From assembly GCA_964353405.1 (NCBI GenBank), contig CAYGWJ010000129.1, forward strand, positions 1 through 29,094: 29,094 bases of DNA, in the 5' to 3' direction. The notes beneath the pieces are model-generated. The model was not told the origin of the DNA. It saw nothing but the letters and a program-made list of their open reading frames with translations, and searched no databases. Shown here piece after piece: positions 21,702 through 29,094 of the stretch; positions within the stretch are counted from its first letter, which is position 1; each line of letters opens with the position of its first letter. The DNA comes from JBGLNJ01 sp964353405. Its GTDB lineage: Bacteria; Chloroflexota; Anaerolineae; Fen-1058. The translations under genes were made by a program, and so were the position numbers.

Positions 21702-21953
21702 GTCCTTCAAAGCTTTGTGATGTTCAACTTGCTTGGCGGGTTGTTCTGGGCCATCGGCGTGACGATGCTGGGCTATGGCCTGGGCAAGGCCTTTGGCAGC
21801 ATTGAAGGTATTGACAAATACTTTACGCTGTTGGTCATCGCTTTCTTCTTCATCCCCGGCCTGCCGGGTCTGATCCATCTCTGGAATGACTACAAGGACG
21901 ATGTCTTTGCCTGGCTGAAAAAACGCTTCGCCAAGCAAGCGCACGAAGTGTAA
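21702..21953 (+). pseudogene. C-terminal remnant of a second DedA gene
   Basis: The frame ending at 21953 encodes SFVMFNLLGGLFWAIGVTML, then GYGLGKAFGSIEGIDKYF, one more hydrophobic helix (TLLVIAFFFIPGLPGLIHLW) and a charged tail. This aligns with the last third of DedA proteins, including the intact neighbour's FFIRWNVIGGVTW...LLGYFFG. The first two thirds, with the re-entrant loop and conserved arginine, are missing. The first possible start (GTG 21717) has no ribosome-binding site. The lower GC than the gene before it suggests that it is the tail of an older resident gene. A short expressed two-helix protein cannot be excluded. Confidence 0.72.
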
Positions 21954-21977
21954 TCGGTGAAACCGGATTGATAAGGC

Positions 21978-22005
21978 AAGCCCGCAGTCGCGTGCAGGCT
22001 TTTCT
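21978..22005 (+). terminator. Likely terminator after the DedA locus
   Basis: AAGCCCGCA (21978-21986) pairs with TGCAGGCTT (21993-22001) with one mismatch and a 6-nt loop, followed by TTTTC. It is positioned 25 bp after the remnant's stop. Confidence 0.5.
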
Positions 22006-22013
22006 CGACAACA

Positions 22014-22043
22014 AAACCCGCTCCCGGGTGTGGGAGCGGGTTT
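22014..22043. terminator. Bidirectional intrinsic terminator between DedA locus and subtilase
   Basis: Perfect 12-bp stem AAACCCGCTCCC (22014-22025) and GGGAGCGGGTTT (22032-22043) with a 6-nt loop. On the minus strand the stem is followed by TTTTGTTGT, a good tail for the subtilase gene ending at 22101. On the plus strand the tail is short (TTTCG). Confidence 0.82.
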
Positions 22044-22100
22044 CGCGTTCTCAGTAAACCTTATGCCAGCAAGCAGACCAGGTCCACTGAGGCGAGGGAG

Positions 22101-25100
22101 CTACTGCTTGAGCACGACCGGCAGGTAGAGCATGTTTCGACGTACGGTGAACGCCGCCGAACGCTGGTAACTGTTGTTCCAGATCACATCGGTGATGGTA
22201 ACCGTGTTGGTGATGACGTCCACTGCCGTAGGAGCGACCGTGACACGGAACTGGACTGGGACCTGACTCAAGGCGGGTACATTGCCCGTCCAGGTGATCA
22301 CGCCGCCCCCATAGCCGCCGGAACCAGATCCGTAGACGAGGCTGCCGGGAACGTAGGTGAGACCAGATGGGACTGGATCGACCAGTTGAGCGTTGCCATC
22401 CCCGCCGCCCGAGTTGTACAGGTAGACGGTGTAGGTCACAACATTGCCCGGTTGAGCCACAGCCGTGTTGACCGTCTTGTAGGCTGCGCTGAGGTTAGGT
22501 GCCCGAGCAAGGAAGGCGGTCTGACGAGTGAATACGCCGCCTAGCCCGTCGCGGATCGTCGCCGTGTTGGCGATCGGCGTGCGATCCACCAGAAGCGCCG
22601 TGTAGGTCACGCCAAAGGTGATAGTAGCCGCCGCGCCGGGGGCGATGTCGCCTGTCCAGGTAAACACACCAAAAGTATACCCGCACGTACCCGACGTGCA
22701 GGCCGGTGCGACACCATTCCAGGTTGTGTTGGCTGGGACTGGGTCGCTCAGGCTGGCGCCAGTGGCGGTATACAGCCCGCTATTGCGAACGACGATGGTA
22801 TAGTTGACCGGGTCACCCACGTTGGCCTGCGTGCGGTCAGCCGTCTTGGTCGAGCCATCCAAGATCACGCCGTTGACGAGCGTGCCAGCCGCGCGGTTGT
22901 AGACCACGCCACGGCTGTCGGTGAAGGTGGCTGTGTTGGTGATCCAGGTGTTGGCCAGCAGCGGCGCGGCTGCCGTCACCGCGAAGGTAACGTCGGCCTT
23001 GTTTTGGATCTCTTGGAAGGTCGCGCCCGGCGGCAGGTACAGGATAGCCAATCCGTTGGACAGAGCCGGGGTGTTGTACGAGTACTGGACGCCCTGACTC
23101 GTCGTGTTTTGAATGCCGATGGTCGCGCCGGCGCCATAGTCATAGCTCGAGTTGCCAAAGTTGACGTCCTGATACTGCAGCAGGATGGCACTGCTGTCCT
23201 CGTACAGGATAAGCTCCCATGTGCCATAGTCGGACATGGTTGAGTACCCGGACACATGATAGTACTCGATCACCATCCGGCGGTGCGGCGCAGTGCCAAG
23301 CACCTGGTAGTAGACCGCGCCCGGAGCTATTCGAAGGTCGTCCCACAGATGTGCGATGTACGTGTTAACGTCATTGCCATTTGCGGAAGGGATCGGCGTA
23401 TTACCAAAACCCAGGTAGCTGTCCTGGAAGTACACCGTGCCGTTCGTGGCGACGGCGAGGTTGGTGTGGCCCGCGCCGTAGAAGTTGAAAGTGAACGGCA
23501 GGGCAATCGGGTAATAGTAAGCATCGTCTGAGTTGGAGAAATTGACGGGCGTGCCGCTGCTGCTGATTTCGATCCAGTCGTACCTCACTCCTGTCGCCAC
23601 ACCGCTGCCTTTGCTGTCGCCCCATTGATAATCTTCACTGGTGTTGACATAGGTGACCAGCGTAGTAGGCAACTGGCTCGTCCAAGTGACCATGCCACCC
23701 GTGTAACCGGCGCTGCCCAATGTGTATGTCAGGCTGCCGGGCACATAGGTGGCATTAGCTGGGATCGGGTCAGACAGCGTGACCGAGCCAGCTTGGCTGG
23801 AGGCGTTTTGTACATGGAGGGTGTAGGTCAGCACCTCGCCTGGGGAAGCCTGTGACTTGTTCACGCTCTTGGTCGAGGTTGACAAGTCAAAGAAATCAAG
23901 CGTGGAGGCCACTGTACTGCTAAAGGTCAGATTGACACCGTCACTGAATGTGGCAGTGTTGGTGATCTGCTGGCCGCTGACCCAAGCTGTGTTGTTCACC
24001 ACTACGCCGAAGATGAAAGTGACCGGTGACTGCCCGCCTGGGAGACTGCCGTTCCACTCGACACGATTCTGGCCGCTGTTGAAGGTTGGCGCGGGACTGA
24101 CAGTAGCCGGGCCAAAGCTGCCGAACGTCGCGCCGGCCGGGATCGGGTCGCGCACGCTGGCGTTGGCGAGTGTCGTGGCATCACTGTGCAACTCGATGGT
24201 GTAGGTGATGCGGTCGCCTGGCTGCACTGTCGTCTGTTGCACCTGTTTGGTGGACTGGCAAAAGGCGTCGGACACGCGCAGCGATTCGTTGACGTTGCTG
24301 AGGCTGCCACTGACACCACCCACCGCGAACACTCGCCCCGCCACAAAGGCCGAGGCCGAGCCGGCGCGGTTCGAGTCGTTGAGTGACGAAATGGTAGTCC
24401 AGGTGTTCGTCGCCGGGTTGTAGCGCTCGGCGCTGGTCAACCCGGTCCAGCCATTGCCGCCACCAGAGGCATACAGATACCCGTCAGGTGCGGCTGTCAG
24501 CCCTGGCGATTGCCGGCCGACATTGATTGGCGCCGCCGTGCTCCAGGTGTTACTGGCCGGGTCATAGACCTCGACAAGGTTCAGGTTTAGCCAGCCGCCG
24601 GCAACGTAAATCTTGCCGCCCAGTGCGGCTGCAGTCGCATACGCCCGAGCGCCGCCGGGCATTGGGGCTTTGGTTGCCCAGGTGTTCGTGGCCGGAGTGT
24701 ACTCGTAGGTCGCGTTGGTGTATCCGCTGGCACCAGAACCACCGATGGCATATAGCTTGCCATTGGCCGCCGCAATCGCGACGCCACTCAAGGCTGTGGG
24801 CAGTTTGGCAGCCGACGACCATGTGTTAATCACCGGGTCATACACAAAGGTGCTGTCGTTATAGGTTGGTTCAGAACTGTAGCCGCCGACGACATAGATC
24901 TTGCCATTCAGCACAGTCGCGTTGATGTTGCCGCGTGCGGCGGGCATCGGCGCCATCGCAGTCCAGGTATTGGAACAGGCGTTATAGCGCTCATTCGTCG
25001 CCAGTGAGCCCGAGGCGCCTTGACCGCCCACAGCAAAGTAGTATGGTGTGCCGGGCAGTGCGGCCGCGGCCAGCCGATAGCGCGCGGTGGGCATTGGCGC

Positions 25101-28100
25101 TTCGATCTTCCACAGCGGGAAGGCCGTCGTCTTGGCACTCGCGCTGCTGTTGACCGTTGATTGTGCCTGCGAGGTCGCCGTGACGGTAAACGTGTCGGTC
25201 GCGCCTGCATTCACCGTTCCCGGCACAGCCACTTCAACGCCGAGGGTCTGCTGACTGCACGGGCCTAGCTGCATGGTCTGCGCCACTTGTGTCGCGCCGC
25301 TGACGATGCGCGTCGGCCAGGCGTTGCCTGCCAGCGCCAGGTTGTAGGTGTCGGTGTTGACGCCGGTGTTGCCGATCGTCAAGTTGTAGGTAAAGACCGA
25401 TCCAGGTGGCGAAATCTTGCTGCCGGGCGTGACGAAAGCGTTAACGCTATACGCCGGCTTGCTGCTGATTACCCATTGAATGCTGCGATCGAGCACATCA
25501 GCGAATTCGGGTGGACGGCTGTAGGCCCGCGGCCCCAGGTTTTCATAGCCCACGGCAAAGTAGACCGCGCGGTAAGAAGCGCCACATGGATCAACTGCCA
25601 ATGCCGCCGCACCATTGCCGTTATCGTAGGTCATCACCGGGTAGGCGCTGCCGTCGCGTGCCGCGACCCCGTCCGGTGATAGAAGGAACGCCGTGTTGGC
25701 ATAGTTATACAGGGCTGCTTCGTTTAGTGTAAAGTTCAGTCCGTTCAAAAAGCTTTGGCCAGAGACCTTGTCGCCCATTCCTGCAGCAACGTTCATCGAG
25801 TACGTGGCGTGCATATAGTTCTGGAAGAATGGAGTGCCGCCATCATTGTACCCAATGTTCTGGCCGGAGATGATCAGCCGGCCGCCAGCATCCAAATAGC
25901 TCTGCAGGAGGGTGGCATACCCGTTGCCGCTGGGTGAGCTTGCCGTGTGAATCCAGATGACTAGGCCATAGTTCGTTGGCGTCATCACGGTCGTCAGTTG
26001 AGCCAGGCTGGCCGTGTTCGTGACGGCAGTCATGTCATACAGGTAATTGCGCTGATCCAGTGACCACTTGAAAAAGTTGTGCGCCGGTCGCGCGCTGAAC
26101 CAGCCGTAATAGTCATCCGCCTCGACGAGCAGGATGGACGGCGCGAGCGCCAGGGCAAAGTTGTGAGCCGAGCCACCCGAGGCCACGGTCACATTTTCGT
26201 GCTGGATACGGTAGCCCTTAGCCTTAACCGTCATCGTCTGTGTACCAACCGGCAGCGTCAGCGTATACACGCCGTTTGCGCCAGTGGTAAAGGACACGCT
26301 CGGCTTGGCGTCCACGTAAACCAGCGCGCCGTTGACGGGCGCGGTGCCGGAAAGCACTTTGCCGGTCAGCGTGGCCGCCAGCATTGGCGTCAGCGAGAAA
26401 TTCACAATCGAGTTGGTGCCGGTGATGACGCCGACGCCGCCGAACGAGCCGGGGTTATAGCCGAACGCGCTCACAGTCACGTTGTACAGGCCGCCGGGCA
26501 CGGTGACCGAGTAAGCGCCATTCGCTGCAGAACGGGTCGTGAAGGTATCCGGCGCTTTGACGCCGTTGACGGTCGCGCCATCTAGCGGCGCAGAGGTATT
26601 GGCATCGGTGACCGCACCCTTCAAGTCGCCTGCGGAAAGCACCCAGCGCACGGCGTTGTAGGCGTCAATCCGGCCGTAGCCATAGTCGTCGTTCGGCGTG
26701 GTAGCGCCCAGCCTGACGGCGGTGGACTCGACGAACTTTTGTATCTCGTCCACGTTGAGATCGCGCTTGCCGTCTTTCAGGTCGGCGGAAACCATCAACG
26801 CGACCAGGCCTGACACGGCCGGGGCCGCCATTGAGGTGCCGCCATAATTGGCATAGCCGCCGCTCACGGACGATTTGATGTTCACACCTGGCGCGGTCAC
26901 GTTTGGCTTCTGCACACCTTCGTAGAACGAAGGCCCACGCCCGCTGAACGAAGCGACAGTATCGCTAATGTCCGTCGCGCCGACGGTGATCGCTTCCGGC
27001 GCGGAGCCGGGCGAGCCAATGCTGCCGGGGCCGGCGCTCGGGTTGCCGGCCGCGAACACGGGCGCAATGCCGGCCGCGCGCAGCGCCTGAATCGCGGGCC
27101 GGAATGTGTCGTCCGAGGGGTTGGACGAGCCCCACGAGTTGTTGACGACGTCGGGCGCTTTGGAGCAGTCGCGCGTGGCGAGGCTGCCGGTCAGGTCGGT
27201 GGGGCACAGGAACCACTGGAAGGCTTTGTTGCCGCCAATGTCGTCACCCCAGTTCCCTGGCATTGTGTTACCACAAATGCCTGGCACGGCAATCCACTTG
27301 GCGCCCGGGGCCATGCCAATCTTGGTGTCAGGTGTGCCGCCGTCGCCCACCATCGTACCCATGGTATGAACGCCGTGGTCATCACACCAGATGGGCACGC
27401 TGCTGACGCTGGGGCCAAGATTGCCGCCAGGGTCAAGATTGCCGTCCGGCTCGAACCAGTTGTAGTTGTGATTGGCGGATACGCCGTTCCAACCGCGATA
27501 CTGGGACTTTAATGCTGGATGATCCCATTGCACGCCGGTGTCAAAGTCGCCAACGACCGCACCTTCGCCTCGGACGCCAAGCTCGTTCCACACGCGGTCG
27601 GCGTCCACCAGGTCAATGTTCCAGTTGGCCGGGTCAAGGCCGCCCAGGCCATTGGCCGGTGAAGCGCTGGCTTTGGTCGGCTGGTCGAACTTGACCAGGG
27701 GATAGTTCGCGGCGATGCGCTCGACGTCGTCGCGCTTGGCCAGCTCGACGACCGTGTCTCAGTTGCCTTCGACCGCAAAACCGTTAAAGATATAGAACGG
27801 CTGGTACGAGGCGACGTTGCCGCTGGTCATGCGCGCGTCGAGCAGCGTCTTGACCGGGCCTTGTGTGGCCTGCGCCGCGCTGATCAGCGCGTCAGCCACG
27901 GCCGTGCGCCGCTGCGCCTGCGTGGCAAACGGCCGCGCCGTGGCGGCTTTGAGGTCAGCCTGGGCTTTGAGGAAAACCAGAAAGCGGGTCTTGTCGAGCG
28001 GCTTGCGCTCGCCCGGCGCGACGTCGGCTTCTCCTGGCTGGCCGCCCAGGTGGGCCGGGACGACCTCGCCGTTCAATTCTTGCAGGATGCGAGGGTCTAC

Positions 28101-28286
28101 TTTGGTCAAAGGATCCACGGCGGGCAGAGTGTCCGTCGAGGGTTCTCCTTTGGGAGCGAAAGGTAGCTCGACCTTTTGCGGAGAAACGACATTTGCTGGC
28201 AGCGAGGAATTGGGAGAAGCTGCCGCTGGAATGACAGAGAGTAGCATTGCCAGCACGACGGCAGTGTTGAAAAGCTTGTGGGACAT
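22101..28286 (-). pseudogene. Giant secreted subtilisin-family (S8) protease with kelch and DUF11 domains; one in-frame TGA
   Basis: One continuous frame of 2061 codons, interrupted only by TGA at 27761-27759 (codon 176). ATG with AAGGAGGT 6 nt upstream. Order: signal peptide 1-24; I9-type propeptide about 95-205 containing the stop; S8 domain about 230-550 with Asp249 (DFDTGVQ), His304 (DDHGVHTMGT), oxyanion Asn416 (FAAGN) and Ser486 (GGTSMAAP). Next are two carboxypeptidase-regulatory-like domains (about 555-715), a GATase-like region to about 945, an Ig-like domain, about six kelch repeats (1058-1332) and four DUF11 repeats. The second DUF11 is split by an inserted nidogen-like beta domain (about 1550-1762). 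The C-terminus is LYLPVVLKQ. All catalytic residues remain, and the rest of the frame is open, so the stop is recent, read through, or a sequence error. Downstream of the stop, translation could restart only without a signal peptide. Confidence 0.9.
27759..27761 (-). other. In-frame TGA in the subtilase propeptide
   Basis: On the minus strand the codons read GGC AAC TGA GAC ACG inside ...FNGFAVEGN-stop-DTVVELAKRDDVERI, which is otherwise a normal I9 propeptide end. One base change from CGA, TGG, TTA, GGA or similar would restore the frame. Several genes in this window end in TGA, so TGA is not generally reassigned. Confidence 0.9.
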
Positions 28287-28321
28287 CGAGACCTCCTTGC
28301 TAGTATGATGTTCCCGTCAAT

Positions 28322-28347
28322 TGTGCTGTCAGCGGTGAGACAGCACA
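28322..28347 (-). other. Hairpin in the subtilase leader
   Basis: Perfect 9-bp inverted repeat TGTGCTGTC (28322-28330) and GACAGCACA (28339-28347), 8-nt loop, 36 nt upstream of the subtilase ATG. Lacks a T-run. It could stabilise or regulate the long (about 250 nt) leader RNA. Confidence 0.45.
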
Positions 28348-28541
28348 GATGTATAAAACGAGTTGCTCTAACCGATTCGAGTGGTCTTACCTCCTTTCTG
28401 CCTGTCCAAGCCGGGCCGCCCTTCGTTTGCTACATGGCCGTTGACGTCACGACAAGGCCTGACGCGATGGATGCCGATAGACCCAAGGCACCCAGGCTAC
28501 TCTGATCGTTCGGTGAGTTCTGTCAATCTGCACTGTAAAAG

Positions 28542-28569
28542 ATTATATCCACTTTGGCTTGGCTGTCTA
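28542..28569 (-). promoter_or_regulatory. Probable promoter of the subtilase gene
   Basis: Minus-strand TAGACA (28569-28564), a 16-bp spacer and a perfect TATAAT (28547-28542). The transcript would start near 28535, leaving a leader of about 250 nt. The leader holds the hairpin at 28322-28347 and an isolated AAAGGAGG (28397-28390) that is not followed by a start codon. Confidence 0.6.
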
Positions 28570-28607
28570 CTAGTCCTAGAAAGTTTTAAGGTTGGGGCAA
28601 ATCTCAG

Positions 28608-28725
28608 AGTACACCGAGCATGCCGAGATTCCCTTGGTCAGCCTCGGCGTGCTCTGCGCTCTGGAAATGGAGGACCGTCATGCGCAGTAGCCCGCAAGGC
28701 TGAGGCGCTTCTCCGACCTGTCCCC
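28608..28725. repeat. Probable decayed interspersed repeat between the last two genes
   Basis: The stretch has GAGCATGCCGAG near 28617 and CTCGGCGTGCTC near 28645 as an imperfect inverted pair. It continues into GTCATGCGCAGTAGCCCGCA...GAGGCGCTTCTC, similar to a GTCATGCTGAG...GAAGC.TCTC repeat type I recognise from intergenic regions of environmental bacterial genomes. No coding frame is convincing here. With the promoter and leader, it accounts for the 477-bp gap 28287-28763. Confidence 0.4.
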
Positions 28726-28763
28726 TGAGAGAGGCAAGTGTGATATGATTCTGTTGCGAGGTC

Positions 28764-29094
28764 TTATGGCTTGAGATAAAGCGTGGCCGTGCCGGTGACT
28801 TGCATCGCGCTGTCGGTGTAAACCAACAGGCGCAGGTCGAGTTGCAGGAAGCATTTGTCAGACAACTTTCCGAACCACGCAATCGAGTCGGCTTCTTTTC
28901 GAAACGCGTACCCCTCGATGCCACCGAGTTTGGTGCCGTCCGGTGTTTTGCTGTCATACGTGATCGTTGTGCCGGGAATGGTTTTACCTTTCGGCACGCT
29001 GTAGGTGACCACGCCCTTGAACGTGAGCGCGTCTTTGGGTAGAGACGCCGGCGACACGGCTTGAGCCTTGACATTGCTAATGACTACCTTGGCC
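28764..29094 (-). CDS. C-terminal part of an unrecognised protein (5' end outside window)
   Basis: The minus-strand frame is open from the window edge to TAA at 28766-28764, giving 109 residues that start AKVVISNVKAQAVSPASL. An internal GTG at 29057 has no ribosome-binding site, so the gene probably begins outside the window. The sequence alternates hydrophobic and polar residues (ALTFKGVVTYSVPKG, then TTITYDSKTPDGTKLGGIEGYAF, LQLDLRLLVYTDSAMQVTGTATLYLKP), suggesting a beta-sandwich, possibly an extracellular immunoglobulin-like domain. No family recognised. It lies upstream of the subtilase on the same strand but is separated by about 480 bp with a separate promoter. Confidence 0.6.
   Translation of the reverse strand, partial: AKVVISNVKAQAVSPASLPKDALTFKGVVTYSVPKGKTIPGTTITYDSKTPDGTKLGGIEGYAFRKEADSIAWFGKLSDKCFLQLDLRLLVYTDSAMQVTGTATLYLKP

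Noticed and set aside
27759..27761. TGA recoded as an amino acid throughout the genome
   Set aside because: FHA, inositol monophosphatase, VanW, AAA ATPase, DUF4276 and thiamine-operon genes all end in TGA at sensible places.
28360..28420. tRNA-like segment in the subtilase leader (GGTTAGAGC, GTTCG-like words)
   Set aside because: No cloverleaf pairing can be drawn; the words are isolated.

Overview
The window is a mostly high-GC bacterial chromosome segment with tightly packed genes, readable sigma70-type promoters and strong Shine-Dalgarno sites. The best guess is a Chloroflexota (Anaerolineae-like) bacterium. The guess rests on the large secreted subtilase ending in LYLPVVLKQ, DUF11/kelch architectures, YoaR/VanW and FHA-winged-helix proteins, and short interspersed repeats of a style I associate with that phylum. 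No rRNA, tRNA or CRISPR array was seen, and the taxonomic call is an inference.

Left part (1-8700). The 5' end of a Ser/Thr protein kinase gene (minus, cut by the window) is divergent from an FHA plus winged-helix regulator. The regulator is translationally coupled to a secreted lysozyme-like protein. A convergent minus-strand pair follows: an alpha/beta hydrolase behind a divergent Lgt-like membrane protein. Then come an orphan sugar-type ABC substrate-binding lipoprotein with a 110-bp MITE-like element between its promoter and its start, an inositol-monophosphatase family protein, and an 836-residue HerA/DUF87-type ATPase with a long coiled coil.

Middle (8700-15414). A VanW/YoaR membrane-anchored protein is followed by a two-gene cassette with its own near-consensus promoter and visibly lower GC: an ABC/OLD-like AAA ATPase and a DUF4276 (TOPRIM-like) protein overlapping by 4 bp. 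This is the best candidate for a defence-type system here. After it come a small lipocalin-like protein, a metallo-beta-lactamase fold hydrolase, class I fructose-1,6-bisphosphatase and an L,D-transpeptidase, probably one operon.

Thiamine region (15415-19698). A promoter, TPP riboswitch and intrinsic terminator precede a substrate-binding lipoprotein, a fused two-domain permease and an ATPase. A second promoter at the permease stop codon could free the ATPase gene from riboswitch control. The region ends in a perfect 14-bp tandem array capped by an inverted copy.

Right part (19881-29094). A DUF402 protein converges with a small two-helix membrane protein. A DedA locus looks chimeric: a very GC-rich intact DedA lies between what appear to be the first codons and the C-terminal third of a different, lower-GC DedA gene. 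A bidirectional terminator separates it from a roughly 2061-codon minus-strand multidomain subtilase that carries one in-frame TGA in its propeptide. The window ends in the C-terminal part of an unrecognised minus-strand gene.
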